64,000 nucleotides of DNA from Sinorhizobium americanum (GTDB lineage Bacteria > Pseudomonadota > Alphaproteobacteria > Rhizobiales > Rhizobiaceae), in assembly GCF_001651855.1 (NCBI RefSeq), contig NZ_LNQC01000081.1, positions 1 to 64,000 of the forward strand, given 5' to 3'. The stretch's first letter is position 1, and each line of letters begins with the position of its first letter. Shown here in pieces: positions 36,689-46,057 of the stretch. Under the pieces are notes generated by a model. That model saw nothing but the letters and a program-made list of their open reading frames with translations. It made no database searches and was not told the origin of the DNA. Both the position numbers and the translations under genes were made by a program.

Positions 36689-37296
36689 GTCTTTGCCGGG
36701 CAGGGCGCCGCATCTCATGCGACCGACCAGACGATCCGGTTCCCTGGCCGCAGCGCGGCCGTCGAGGCCGCCGTCGCTGCGGAAGCTCTTGAGGCGCCCA
36801 GGGCCGGATGCGACCGTTCGCTTGTTCTCGGACAAGGCTCGAAGTTCTTCGGCATCGTTCTTCCCTGCGGCGGCGGGATAACGCTCGCCATACACGTGGT
36901 CAGGCGGAGCGAACCGCTCGATGAAGTGCTTGCCGCAATGGCCAGGCGCAAGCGGGCCGGCGCTTGCGCTATGATGCGAAGGCTCAATTCCTCGTGTTCC
37001 AAGAGCCAACGGCAGCGCCGAGGTGGGTGCAGGACAGCTTCATCACCACCTATCATCCCGCGACGCGCATCGTTCTCTGCAGACGTTCAATCGAACTGAA
37101 GATGGCGGTAAGCCTTGCCGAGACCGCCGGCTACGACGTCATCGCTCTGAACGGAGCGGGGGCGGGGCGCTGTGCCCTCACCATCTGGACGCGCATTCCG
37201 CCGTGGCCTTTCTGCACCATGACATCGACCGAGAGATGGCTGCGCTCGAAGTCGCGCTGGCAAGCCGGGCCTACGTTCGCGGCGGTGCACTGTCGT
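36689..37296 (+). pseudogene. XdhC/CoxI-family protein remnant with frameshifts
   Basis: Three reading frames in succession carry pieces of an XdhC-type protein. The first (about 36689-36960) has FFGIVLPCGGGITLAIHVV, the LPCGG block of the family. The second (about 36964-37150) has TYHPATRIVLCRRSIELKMA and AGYDVIALNG, the Rossmann region. The third (about 37195-37290) has AVAFLHHDIDREMAALEVAL and ASRAYVRG, the block before the usual GALGSR. At least two frameshifts occur, and the C-terminus is cut where the ABC transporter gene ends. XdhC proteins insert the sulfurated molybdenum cofactor into xanthine dehydrogenase-type enzymes; this copy cannot function. Confidence 0.7.
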
Positions 37297-38088
37297 TCAG
37301 TGACCCAGGATCTGTCCGAGGAATGTTCGCGTGCGCTCCGACTGCGGCGCGCTGAAGAACGCCTTCGGCTCATTCTGTTCAATAATCTGGCCCTGATCCA
37401 TGAAGATCACCCGGTCCGCCACGGCTTGGGCAAAGCCCATTTCGTGGGTGACACAGAGCATCGTCATGCCCTCTTCGGCGAGCTCGATCATCGTATCGAG
37501 CACCTCCTTGATCATCTCGGGGTCAAGAGCTGACGTCGGTTCATCGAACAGCATGAGGCGCGGCTTCATGCACAGCGATCGTGCGATCGCCACGCGCTGT
37601 TGCTGGCCGCCGGAGAGCTGACCCGGAAATTTATGCGCCTGATCCGGTATCCTGACCTTCTCAAGGAAATGCATGGCAAGCTCCTTGGCCTCGCTTTCCG
37701 GCATCTTGCGGACCCAGATCGGGGCGAGCATGCAGTTCTGGAGGATCGTCAGATGCGGGAAGAGATTGAAGTGCTGGAAGACCATGCCGACTTCGCGACG
37801 GACGTCGTCGATTTTCTTCAGGTCGTTGGAGAGTTCGATGCCGTCGACGACGATCGTGCCGGATTGATGTTGCTCAAGCCTATTGATGCAGCGGATCATT
37901 GTCGATTTGCCGGAGCCCGACGGTCCGCAAATGACAATCCGCTCTCCCCGTCGCACGGTCAGATTGATGTCGCGCAGGACGTGAAACTCGCCATACCACT
38001 TGTTCACGGCCGTGATCTCGACGGCGGCCTTGGCAGGATCGAGCCGGTCGTCCTGCGCGAGTGCTTGTAGCGTCATGGTGTTTGTCAT
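37297..38088 (-). CDS. Polar amino-acid ABC transporter ATP-binding protein
   Basis: The 263-aa ATPase has Walker [15 protein letters not shown]-loop [13 protein letters not shown], signature [15 protein letters not shown], Walker [15 protein letters not shown] and the H-loop VTHEMGFA. It matches the AapP/GlnQ group that energises polar and general amino-acid uptake. ATG 38088 has GGAGAAA upstream; a longer frame runs into the permease gene. It is the last gene of a substrate-binding protein-permease-permease-ATPase operon with aapJQMP order. Confidence 0.93.
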   Translation of the reverse strand: MTNTMTLQALAQDDRLDPAKAAVEITAVNKWYGEFHVLRDINLTVRRGERIVICGPSGSGKSTMIRCINRLEQHQSGTIVVDGIELSNDLKKIDDVRREVGMVFQHFNLFPHLTILQNCMLAPIWVRKMPESEAKELAMHFLEKVRIPDQAHKFPGQLSGGQQQRVAIARSLCMKPRLMLFDEPTSALDPEMIKEVLDTMIELAEEGMTMLCVTHEMGFAQAVADRVIFMDQGQIIEQNEPKAFFSAPQSERTRTFLGQILGH

Positions 38089-38099
38089 GCGCGTTTCTC

Positions 38100-39389
38100 C
38101 TAACGATGGTCCGTTTTCAGCCGGCGCTCGAGATACATCGAGTAGCGCGACATGCCGAAGCAGAAGACGAAAAACACCGCGCCGATGAAGATGAAAAGTT
38201 CCCAGTAGATCCCTTGCCAGTTCGTGTTGGCGCGGATGGCGGCGGCGAGGGCGATCGGGTCGAGAAGGCCGATGAACATGACGAGCGTCGTGTCCTTGAA
38301 GAGCCCGATGAAAGAATTGACGATGCCGGGAATGGAGATCTTGAGGGCTTGCGGCAGGATGACGAGGCGCTGGGCCTTCCAATAGTCGAGCCCCAGAGCT
38401 TCCGCGGCCTCGTATTGGCCGCGCGGCAGGGCTGCCAGACCACCACGAATGACCTCGGCCATATAGGCGCTGGCAAAGAGCGTCACCATGATCACGACGC
38501 GCAGGATGAGGTCGAAATTCGTGCCGGGCGGTAGGAAGTAGTTGAGCAGCAGCGATGCGGTGAAGAGCAGCGTGATGAGCGGCACGCCGCGAATGAATTC
38601 GATGAAGACGACGCTTAGCAAATGAATGAGCGGCAGGCTGGAACGGCGGCCGAGCGCGAGCAAGATCCCGAGCGGCAGCGACATTGCGATTCCGGTCACG
38701 CCGATCACGATCGACAGCAGGAAGCCGCCAATGTCGCGTGATGCGACGACGTCAAGAGTAATCGGCAGAAGAGCGTTCGCCGTCGACGTGAGCGGTTCGA
38801 CGGCATACAGCCACCAGAGCACTGCGCCGAGGATTGCGACGCTGATGGCAAATCCGTGGCTGATGCGCGCACTCAACGAGATTAGTCCAACGGCGACGGC
38901 GAAGCCGAGATAGACGGCGGTCGGGAACCAAAGGCTTCCGCCCCAGATCAGCCAATAGGCGATACCGGGGTAGACGGCACTGAACCAGAGTGCACGGGCC
39001 GGCGGGGAGCGGAACAGAACCGGCGCGAAGGCTGCGAAGAGCAGCGCGAAGGCCAGGACCGGTCGCCAATAGAGGTGCGGCGGATAGAAGCCGAACAGAA
39101 GCTGCGGCCACCGGTCACGGATGACGGCCCAGCATGCGCCTGGCGCTCCATCCAGAAGTTGCCGGCATTCGGCGAGCGAAGTGGCTTGCCAGACGGAATT
39201 GCCAAGCCATGGTGCGACGGCCACTGCGAGCCATAGGATCGCGGCCACCGACGCCAAGGTCAGAAAGGTGCTGACCCAGCCATTGAAAAGATTCTTTCTC
39301 GTCCATTCCAGTCGGCCATTTTGGCGATCGGGTCTTGCTGACGGGGAAACCATGTCCTGGCGCACCCAGGAGACGTTGTGCATGTTCAT
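38100..39389 (-). CDS. Amino-acid ABC transporter permease (AapM-like)
   Basis: The 429-aa permease has extra N-terminal helices, as in AapM, and then the HisM/GlnP-type domain with [41 protein letters not shown] and [28 protein letters not shown], the EAA loop that contacts the ATPase. It forms the membrane channel with the neighbouring AapQ-like subunit. ATG 39389 lies one base after the upstream permease stop. Confidence 0.92.
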   Translation of the reverse strand: MNMHNVSWVRQDMVSPSARPDRQNGRLEWTRKNLFNGWVSTFLTLASVAAILWLAVAVAPWLGNSVWQATSLAECRQLLDGAPGACWAVIRDRWPQLLFGFYPPHLYWRPVLAFALLFAAFAPVLFRSPPARALWFSAVYPGIAYWLIWGGSLWFPTAVYLGFAVAVGLISLSARISHGFAISVAILGAVLWWLYAVEPLTSTANALLPITLDVVASRDIGGFLLSIVIGVTGIAMSLPLGILLALGRRSSLPLIHLLSVVFIEFIRGVPLITLLFTASLLLNYFLPPGTNFDLILRVVIMVTLFASAYMAEVIRGGLAALPRGQYEAAEALGLDYWKAQRLVILPQALKISIPGIVNSFIGLFKDTTLVMFIGLLDPIALAAAIRANTNWQGIYWELFIFIGAVFFVFCFGMSRYSMYLERRLKTDHR

Positions 39390-39390
39390 C

Positions 39391-40644
39391 CTAACGCTCC
39401 TGCAGCCTGACGCGATCATTGTAGATGTTCATGACGACGGAGATCGACAGACTGATCGCGACATAGGTCAGCATCATCAGCAGCATGCCCTCGAGTTCGC
39501 GGCCGGTCTGGTTGATCGTAATGCCGCCGAGGGTGGAGCGAAGATCCATGTAGCCGACAGCAAGACCCAGCGACGTGTTCTTGGTGATGTTGAGGTATTG
39601 CGAGATCAGCGGCGGAATGATGATCCGCAGGGCCTGCGGCAGGATCACCAGACGCATCGTGCGGGCCGGAGAAAGCCCCAGCGCAAGAGCGGCTTCCGTC
39701 TGCCCCCGCGAAATCGCGAGGATCCCGGAGCGGACGATTTCTGCGATGAAGGCGCCGGTGTAGACGCTGAGCCCGATCCACAGCGCGATGAAGGAATTGC
39801 GCAGTTGCAGGCCGCCCGTGAAGTTCAGGCCCTTCAAGGCGGGATAGTCGAGATGAAAGCCGAGTGCGTAAAGCAGGGCGACCATCGGCAGTGCGAAGAT
39901 GCACAGGCTCTTCCACCAGGTGATCGGACGCCGCCCGGTCGCGCTTTGGACCCGTTGAGCGTGCTTGACGAGGCCGCGATGGATGAGAAACGAGAGCGAG
40001 AGTACTCCGAGGATCGCGATGTCATTGAGGTCGAGTGCGCCGAGGGCAAGCTCGGCTTGGCCAAGGCTCCGGGTAAAATCGGGCACAGGCAGGTAGATGC
40101 CGCGGTTGGTGACGGCGACGCTGTCCCACAGCACCATGGAGGCCCTAGGGTTTTCGCCGCGGAATGCATTGGGCGCGGGCATGGCCTCCGACATGACAGC
40201 GGCCACGACGATGATCCAAAGGAGGGCCGGCACGTTTCGGAAGCTCTCGACATAGACGGTCATCAGCCGGGCGACGACCCAGTTGTTGGAAAGCCTGAGA
40301 ACGCCCGCAAACACGCCGAGAATCGTTGCCGTCACGCAGGCCATCGCCGCGACGATCAGCGTGTTGAGCAGTCCGACCAGAGCAGCGCGGGCATGGCTGC
40401 TTGTGCTCGAATAGTCGATGGCGCGCGGCGAGATGTCGTAACCGGCGGTGCTCCACAGGAAGCCGAACGAGAAGTCCTTTCCAAGGGCAGCGAGGTTGCG
40501 GATCGTATTATCGAGAAGCCAGGTCGCCGCAAGCACCAGAATGATAAACGCGAAGACCTGGATCGTCCGGGCCCGGTAGCGAGAGTCGTTAAAGAGCATG
40601 CTCAATTGAAACGGCTCGCGCGAAGCGCCGCTCTTCATTGCCAT
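39391..40644 (-). CDS. Amino-acid ABC transporter permease (AapQ-like)
   Basis: The 417-aa permease has about eight membrane helices. The conserved transport domain is split, with an N-terminal part around ALVGLLNTLIVAAMAC and YVESFRNVPALLWIIV, and a C-terminal part with FIAEIVRSGILAISRGQTEAALALGL and LRIIIPPLISQYLNITKNTSLG. This long form is typical of AapQ. The gene is separated from the binding-protein gene by an attenuator-like hairpin. Confidence 0.92.
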   Translation of the reverse strand: MAMKSGASREPFQLSMLFNDSRYRARTIQVFAFIILVLAATWLLDNTIRNLAALGKDFSFGFLWSTAGYDISPRAIDYSSTSSHARAALVGLLNTLIVAAMACVTATILGVFAGVLRLSNNWVVARLMTVYVESFRNVPALLWIIVVAAVMSEAMPAPNAFRGENPRASMVLWDSVAVTNRGIYLPVPDFTRSLGQAELALGALDLNDIAILGVLSLSFLIHRGLVKHAQRVQSATGRRPITWWKSLCIFALPMVALLYALGFHLDYPALKGLNFTGGLQLRNSFIALWIGLSVYTGAFIAEIVRSGILAISRGQTEAALALGLSPARTMRLVILPQALRIIIPPLISQYLNITKNTSLGLAVGYMDLRSTLGGITINQTGRELEGMLLMMLTYVAISLSISVVMNIYNDRVRLQER

Positions 40645-40720
40645 GAGGGATCTCCCTGAAGGTTCGCTGCGCTACCTTCGGCGCACGATGAGTGCGCTCG
40701 GGGCAAACGGGTACGGGGAA

Positions 40721-40749
40721 AACGAAAAGGCGCGGGGCAAGCCCGCGCC
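40721..40749 (-). terminator. Attenuator hairpin between binding protein and permeases
   Basis: On the minus strand GGCGCGGG, a 5-nt loop and CCCGCGCC are followed by TTTTCGTT. It lies 12 bp after the stop of the binding-protein gene, so it should lower permease/ATPase mRNA relative to the binding protein, as is common in such operons. Confidence 0.8.
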
Positions 40750-40760
40750 ATGGAGGCGGT

Positions 40761-41783
40761 TTAGCGGAACGGCACCGCGTACATCAGTCCACCCTGTTCC
40801 CACAGAGCGTTCTGACCGCGAGCCAACCCGATCGGCGTCTTTTCACCGACGTTCCTGGCGAAGATTTCCCCGTAATTGCCTTCGGCTGCGATTGCACGCT
40901 TGGCCCACGCGGCATCCAGCCCCAACTGCTCGCCGAGATTGCCTTCCTTGCCCAGCAGGCGATTGATCTCGGGATTGTCGGTGCCGGCGGAGAGTTTCTC
41001 GACGTTTTCAGTGGTGATGCCGAACTCTTCAGCGGCGATCAGTGCATTCAGCGTCCATCGGGCGACGTCTGCCCACTGATCGTCGCCCTGGCGCACCAGC
41101 GGCCCCAATGGTTCCTTCGAGATGACGTCCGCAAGAATGATATGTTCTTGCGGGTCCTTGAAGCTCGAGCGCGTGGAAGCAAGGTCCGATCCATCGGAAG
41201 TATACACGTCGCAGGCGCCCGCGAGATATTTCTGCTGGATGTCGGCGTTGTTTTCGACCGGAACGGGTTCATAGGTCATGTCGTTCTTGCGGAAATACTC
41301 TGCAAGATTCAGTTCGGTGGTGGTGCCGGTCTGGATGCAGATCGTCGCGCCGTCCAGATCCTTTGCAGTCTTGGCGCCGAGCGCCTTCGGCACCATGAAG
41401 GTCTGGCCGTCATAGAAGTTCACGCCGGCAAAGCTGAATTTGAGGTCGACGTCGCGGGAAAACGTCCATGTCGTGGTGCGCGACAGGATGTCGACCTCGC
41501 CGGAGGCAAGCGCCGTAAAGCGTGTTTGCCCCGTTGTCGGAACGAATGTCACCGCGTTCGGGTCTTTGAGGACCGCAGCAGCCACAGCCCGACAATAGGC
41601 AACGTCCATGCCGTGCCACACCCCCGACGCGTCCGGCGCGGAGAAGCCGGCTTGACCGCCGGTAACACCGCAGTTCAGCTTGCCGCGCGCTTGAACGTCG
41701 GCCATCGTGCCGGCCGAAGCGGCGCCGGCCGTCAGCGTTGCCGCGGCAATCGCGGCAAGAGCAATCGTCATTTTCATTGGCAT
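40761..41783 (-). CDS. Amino-acid ABC transporter substrate-binding protein (AapJ-like)
   Basis: The 340-aa periplasmic protein has a signal peptide ending near AGAASAG, then VQARGKLNCGVTGGQAGFSAPDASGVWHGMDVAYCRAVAAAVL, typical of AapJ-type binding proteins. The conserved blocks RFTALASGEVDILSRTTTWTFSRD and ICIQTGTTTELNLAEYFRKN follow. It should deliver polar amino acids to the adjacent permeases. The exact substrate cannot be read; the RidA and C-S lyase neighbours point to sulfur- or hydroxyl-containing amino acids. GGGGAG precedes the start. Confidence 0.92.
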   Translation of the reverse strand: MPMKMTIALAAIAAATLTAGAASAGTMADVQARGKLNCGVTGGQAGFSAPDASGVWHGMDVAYCRAVAAAVLKDPNAVTFVPTTGQTRFTALASGEVDILSRTTTWTFSRDVDLKFSFAGVNFYDGQTFMVPKALGAKTAKDLDGATICIQTGTTTELNLAEYFRKNDMTYEPVPVENNADIQQKYLAGACDVYTSDGSDLASTRSSFKDPQEHIILADVISKEPLGPLVRQGDDQWADVARWTLNALIAAEEFGITTENVEKLSAGTDNPEINRLLGKEGNLGEQLGLDAAWAKRAIAAEGNYGEIFARNVGEKTPIGLARGQNALWEQGGLMYAVPFR

Positions 41784-41890
41784 TCTCCCCAGTTGTGATC
41801 CAGCGGCGGTGGCTTTTGCCGGTTCTCTCCGCCGCTCGGATCGATTGAGTTCCCGATTTCTTCCTCGTCACCGGCCACGGCCGAAGACGC

Positions 41891-42364
41891 TCATTGTTCC
41901 TGGACGACCTCGATGATGGCTTCGATTTCGACGGGCGCGTTCATCGGAAGGGCGGCGACGCCGACGGCGGAGCGTGCGTGCTTGCCCTTCTCGCCGATTG
42001 CGGCGACGAGGAAATCCGACGCTCCGTTGGCGACGAGGTGTTGCTCCGTGAAGTCCGGAGCGGATGCCACGAAGACGGTGATCTTGACGAGCCTGGCAAT
42101 CCTTTCGAGGCTTCCGAGATAAGCCTGGGCCTGGGCGAGGACGTTCAACGCGCACTGTTTGGCGGCGAGCGCACCGGCAGCGACGTCGAGGTCCCTGCCG
42201 AGCAGTCCTGTGGCAATCAGTTTGCCGTCGGCGAGCGGCAGTTGGCCGGAGGTGAGAATAAGACTGCCGCTTGCGGTCACCGGGAGATAGTTCGCCATGG
42301 ACTTCGCCGCAGCCGGCAGTTCGATCCCCAACTCAGCCCAGCGCTTCTCAATCGTCTGAGACAT
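41891..42364 (-). CDS. RidA/YjgF-like imine deaminase family protein
   Basis: The 157-aa protein belongs to the RidA superfamily, with SMANYLPVTASGSLILTSGQLPL, LNVLAQAQAYLGSLERIARLVKITVFVASAPDF and ARSAVGVAALPMNAPVEIEAI; the arginine in ARSAVG is the expected substrate-binding residue. RidA hydrolyses reactive enamine/imine products such as 2-aminoacrylate from PLP lyases. ATG 42364 is chosen over a longer frame. It lies 10 bp downstream of a MalY/PatB-type lyase gene, whose reaction makes exactly such an intermediate when cysteine is the substrate. Confidence 0.9.
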   Translation of the reverse strand: MSQTIEKRWAELGIELPAAAKSMANYLPVTASGSLILTSGQLPLADGKLIATGLLGRDLDVAAGALAAKQCALNVLAQAQAYLGSLERIARLVKITVFVASAPDFTEQHLVANGASDFLVAAIGEKGKHARSAVGVAALPMNAPVEIEAIIEVVQEQ

Positions 42365-42374
42365 TGACTCGCCC

Positions 42375-43613
42375 TCAAAGTTCGGCGACGGCGGCGGCGA
42401 TACGCCGGATCGCCTCATCGACGGTTGCGCGCGGGCAGCCGAGATTGACGCGCATGAACCCGTGCCCCTCGATCCCGAACTTCTGGCCCTTGTCGAGCCA
42501 GACGCGCGCCTTAGTCAGCATGAACTTGTTGAGCGTCTCGGCATTCATCCCGAGACTGCGGCAATCCATCCAGGCCAGGTAAAGGGAGTCGGTCGGAAGA
42601 ACCTTCAGGCGCGAATCCGCTTCGTTGACCGCGGCGGCGAAGTGCGCGTGATTTGCCCGCAGGTAGTCCAGCATCTCCTCGAGCCAGGGTTCCCCATAGG
42701 CGTAAGCTGCCTCCGCGGCGACCATCCCCAATACGTTGACGAGTTCGAAGACGTTGCGCTCATACTGGCGGCGCAGTTCTTCCCGCAGCCTCTTGTTGGG
42801 GACGAAGACGTTGGCGCTTTGCAGGCCGGGCAGATTGAAGGTCTTACTCGGCGCGGTGCAGGTAATGCTGTTTTGGGCGAACTCTTCGCCGAGCGACGCG
42901 AACGGGATGTGCTTCATTTCCGGGTTCAGGATGAGATCCTCGTGAATCTCGTCGGAAATGACCAGGACACCGTTGCGGGCGCAGATTTCCCCCATCGTCC
43001 TGAGTTCGTCCTCGGACCAGACGTTTCCGGTCGGATTATGCGGGTGGCTCAGGATGAAGAGCTTCGTATTGCTGCGGATGGCCGCCTCGAAGGTCTTCTC
43101 GTTGAACCGATAGCCGTCGTGGGTGAATTCGAGCGGTGCGTAGGCGAGATGACGGCCGTTCAACAGGACGTCGTTGTGGAAATGCGCGTAGACCGGCGGT
43201 TGGATCAGAACGCTGTCGCCAGGCGCCGAGAAAGCCTGCGCGGCCGTCTTCAAGGTGGTGATGATGCCCGACGTCGGGAGGATCCAATCCTTGGCGACAT
43301 CCCAGCCGAAACGGCGCTGCTGCCAACCGACGACTGCGCCGACATAGGATGACGTTGCGCCGCCCGGATAGCCGAAGACACCATGCTCGACTGCCTCGTG
43401 GAGCGCATCGATGACCGCTTGCGGCGCCTTGAAATCGGTGTCGGCGACCCACATCGGCAGTGGATCGGCCGCGGCTTCGTCAGGCGCCAACAGTTTGCTG
43501 GCGTAAGCCCATTTCATCGAGTTGCTGGTCTTGCGATCGACGACCTCGTCGAAGATCGACGAGGTTCGCGCTTGATCCGCAAGGGGAGGGTATGCAGTCG
43601 CCAATTTCGTCAC
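42375..43613 (-). CDS. MalY/PatB-type PLP C-S lyase (aminotransferase class I/II fold)
   Basis: The 412-aa PLP enzyme has WVADTDFKAPQAVIDAL, SHPHNPTGNVWSEDEL, the aspartate in VLVISDEIHEDL, and the PLP lysine in TAPSKTFNLPGLQ. C-terminal GFMRVNLGCPRATVDEAI completes the fold. This pattern is typical of cystathionine beta-lyases of the MalY/PatB group, which release pyruvate and ammonia, through 2-aminoacrylate, from cystathionine or cystine. It is divergent from a MetR-like LysR gene, in line with control by sulfur amino-acid status. Confidence 0.88.
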   Translation of the reverse strand: MTKLATAYPPLADQARTSSIFDEVVDRKTSNSMKWAYASKLLAPDEAAADPLPMWVADTDFKAPQAVIDALHEAVEHGVFGYPGGATSSYVGAVVGWQQRRFGWDVAKDWILPTSGIITTLKTAAQAFSAPGDSVLIQPPVYAHFHNDVLLNGRHLAYAPLEFTHDGYRFNEKTFEAAIRSNTKLFILSHPHNPTGNVWSEDELRTMGEICARNGVLVISDEIHEDLILNPEMKHIPFASLGEEFAQNSITCTAPSKTFNLPGLQSANVFVPNKRLREELRRQYERNVFELVNVLGMVAAEAAYAYGEPWLEEMLDYLRANHAHFAAAVNEADSRLKVLPTDSLYLAWMDCRSLGMNAETLNKFMLTKARVWLDKGQKFGIEGHGFMRVNLGCPRATVDEAIRRIAAAVAEL

Positions 43614-43700
43614 TTCGGTGTCCTTTCGTCCGTTCGGCTCACCCGATGGGGCCCGGTTGACGAAAAGGTTAGCCGCATCGCATTATGAGCGGAAATGGTA

Positions 43701-43716
43701 TGATTTCATTGAATCA
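43701..43716. promoter_or_regulatory. Candidate LysR operator between lyase and LysR genes
   Basis: TGATTTCATTGAATCA is an interrupted palindrome (TGATT-N6-AATCA) in the 118-bp divergent intergenic region. LysR-type regulators usually bind such sites near their own promoter. It lies 15 bp before the LysR start, and TTCATTGAA inside it also resembles half of a MetR box. Confidence 0.5.
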
Positions 43717-43731
43717 TGAATGGGCATCATA

Positions 43732-44631
43732 ATGATCGACCGGCAGCACCTTGCAATCTTGAGAGAAGTGCACCGCCGCGGCAGCGTCACTGCGGCCGCC
43801 GAGAAGCTGAACGTCACGCAGTCGGCCTTGAGCCATACGGTCGCCAAGTTCGAGGAGCGGCATGGCATCAAGGTCTGGACAAAGACGGGCCGTGGGCTGC
43901 GATTGACGCAAACGGGCGAGTATCTGCTGAGTGTCGCCGAGCGGATCTTGCCGCAGATGGAGCACGCGGAGCGGGTCCTGACCGACTTCGCGCGAGGGAG
44001 GAGGGGGGCGCTTCGTGTCGGCATGGAATGCCATCCCTGCCAACGGTGGCTCACGAGAATTGCGACGCCTTATCTTGCTGAGTGGCCTGACGTGGACTTC
44101 GACGTGCGCACCGCTTTCCGCTTCGATGGCATTGAGGCACTCCTTGGGTTTGAGATCGATCTGCTGATCACGCCGGACCCGGTGGAGACGCCGGAACTAC
44201 AGTTCATCCCGGTTTTTGATTATGAGCTGGTCCTGATGGTGCACGAGACGCATCCGCTCGCCAGCCGGGATCACGTACAACCCCAAGACCTGCTCGATGA
44301 GGAACTGATCACGGTTCCCGTCACCTTGGAGCGCCTGGATATCTACACCCGTTTCCTTGTTCCCGCGCACTGCCGGCCCCGCCAGCACCGCACGGCCGAG
44401 ACCATCGATTTGATGCTGCAGCTCGTATGCGCGGGCCGGGGAGTTACGGTTCTGCCGGATTGGCTGCTGCAGGAGGATGCTTCCGGGCTGCCGATCCGCG
44501 CCCTCCGTCTGGGAGATGCCGGCATCCAGAAGAGCATCAATCTGGGTGTACGGCGCGGCGAGGAGACGACCACCTACGTCGACGGCTTCCTGAAGCTTGC
44601 ACGCGGGCTGGGGCGCTCGCCCTTGCCGTGA
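43732..44631 (+). CDS. MetR-like LysR-family transcriptional regulator
   Basis: The 299-aa protein starts MIDRQHLAILREVHRRGSVTAAAEKLNVTQSALSHTVAKFEE, a LysR winged HTH, and has an effector domain with RGALRVGMECHPCQRWL, typical of MetR-type regulators. It is divergent from the MalY/PatB-type lyase gene and probably activates it in response to a sulfur metabolite such as homocysteine; this is inferred from family and context. ATG 43720 is an alternative start four codons upstream. Confidence 0.88.
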   Translation: MIDRQHLAILREVHRRGSVTAAAEKLNVTQSALSHTVAKFEERHGIKVWTKTGRGLRLTQTGEYLLSVAERILPQMEHAERVLTDFARGRRGALRVGMECHPCQRWLTRIATPYLAEWPDVDFDVRTAFRFDGIEALLGFEIDLLITPDPVETPELQFIPVFDYELVLMVHETHPLASRDHVQPQDLLDEELITVPVTLERLDIYTRFLVPAHCRPRQHRTAETIDLMLQLVCAGRGVTVLPDWLLQEDASGLPIRALRLGDAGIQKSINLGVRRGEETTTYVDGFLKLARGLGRSPLP

Positions 44632-44740
44632 TCCGTGGAACGCCCCAAGGAGATGACGATGTGGGAGCCGCTTTCGGTCGTTCCGCCACATCAACCCTTT
44701 CGCGGAAACTCGCATCGACTATCCCATGTGCGAGTGCCTT

Positions 44741-45850
44741 TCAGCTTTTGTTCGCGGCGAATTTCTGGATCACCTCGGCGGCAGCCTGAGCCGATGCTTC
44801 CACGGCGCCGGCCAGATAGCCGGCTTCGTTCGGGCTCGTCTCGCTGCCGGCAAGGGCGAGCCGCTCCTTCCACGGGCCAGTGATCCAGCCATCATCCGGG
44901 GTATGGGGATGGCCGGCCGAAAACCAATCGGTAGATGTTGCTGTCAGCGGGTCGGCGGCCCAGTCCTTGTAGAGCGTCGCCCGCGGATGGGCGGCTTGCG
45001 GCCCAAAGATGCGAGCCAACTGCTGAATACAGGCATGCGTCAGCGCTTCCTCGCCGATCGCCGCGCGTTGCTCCGCCGCCATCCCGACAAAGCCGAACAG
45101 CGCTGCGCTGCCGGAGGACGTCGTCGCATCGTGGATCTCCGCCAATGGTCCGACCATGCTTTGTGCCGTACCCGAAAGCCCTGCCTCCCGCCAGAAAGGA
45201 CGGTCATAGACGGCGAAAAACTTCGCGTGCGGCGCCATCCAGGTAGGGGTTTCTTGCCAAAGCCGAACCGTCGCAGGTTCCTGCGGCGGCTCAAACCGAA
45301 CGGTCGCCTGGAGGATACGCGGCGGCAGGGCCGCGATGACCTGTGACGCCTGCACGATCTCCCCGCGTCCGTCGGCAAATCGGACTGACAGCCCCACCCC
45401 GGCGTCCGATAGGCGCATCTCGGTCACCTGCGTTCCGCATAGGAGCCTTGCTTCAGGCAGGTCTCGTGCCAGCTCTCGGATCAACGCCGCCGACCCTCCG
45501 ACGAGCCGCAGCGCTTCGGGTTCCTGGCTGAGGCCAGGATAGCGCCTTGCCGCTTCCCGCGACATTCGCTCGAAGACTACGTCGCCGTCGCTATTCTGTG
45601 CGAAGGTGGGAAGATCGAGTTCCGCGACGAGTGCGGCGATCGCAGGCTGCATCCGGGGCCAGAACCAGGATGGGCCGAGGTCGAAGCCATCCGTATCAGG
45701 CCGACCTGTCTCATTGACGGTCTGGATCCGACCGCCGAGCGTGGCCCTTGCCTCGAGGAGCAGGAACTCGATCCCCGCCGTGTGCAACAGGCGCGCCGCA
45801 TTCAGCCCCGCCAAGCCCCCGCCGATAATCGCAACCTCTGTGTCCATCAT
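44741..45850 (-). CDS. FAD-dependent amine oxidase (flavin monoamine oxidase family)
   Basis: The 369-aa flavoprotein has an N-terminal FAD-binding dinucleotide motif VAIIGGGLAGLNAARLLHTAG, then LLLEARATLGGRIQT and DLGPSWFW, and a C-terminal FAD motif with LALAGSETSPNEAGYLAGAVEASAQ. No signal peptide is present. It should oxidise an amine to an imine/aldehyde with hydrogen peroxide as by-product; substrate unknown. ATG 45850 directly precedes the FAD motif. A downstream cupin gene and an alcohol dehydrogenase share its strand, but 200 bp separates it from the cupin gene. Confidence 0.85.
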   Translation of the reverse strand: MMDTEVAIIGGGLAGLNAARLLHTAGIEFLLLEARATLGGRIQTVNETGRPDTDGFDLGPSWFWPRMQPAIAALVAELDLPTFAQNSDGDVVFERMSREAARRYPGLSQEPEALRLVGGSAALIRELARDLPEARLLCGTQVTEMRLSDAGVGLSVRFADGRGEIVQASQVIAALPPRILQATVRFEPPQEPATVRLWQETPTWMAPHAKFFAVYDRPFWREAGLSGTAQSMVGPLAEIHDATTSSGSAALFGFVGMAAEQRAAIGEEALTHACIQQLARIFGPQAAHPRATLYKDWAADPLTATSTDWFSAGHPHTPDDGWITGPWKERLALAGSETSPNEAGYLAGAVEASAQAAAEVIQKFAANKS

Positions 45851-46057
45851 TGTCTCTTTTCCGGAAGGCCCTCCCCAGCAGCGAGTGCGGCGTTCAAAGC
45901 AGCGGGTCGGCGGGGCGATATCCACGCGGCCATACCATGAGGGTTCGCCAACCAAAAATGGCGTTGCTTCATGGGTCGATGAACAGCGCTCATAATGCTC
46001 CTTTCGTGAGCTGCACGAATGAAGCGGCAGGGCGGATGAAATTCCTTTCCGCTTGCT

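Noticed and set aside
39121-40659. 512-codon plus-strand open frame across the permease genes
   Set aside because: Shadow of two clear membrane permeases; composition (His, Asp, Arg, Gly rich) is typical of antisense frames in GC-rich DNA.
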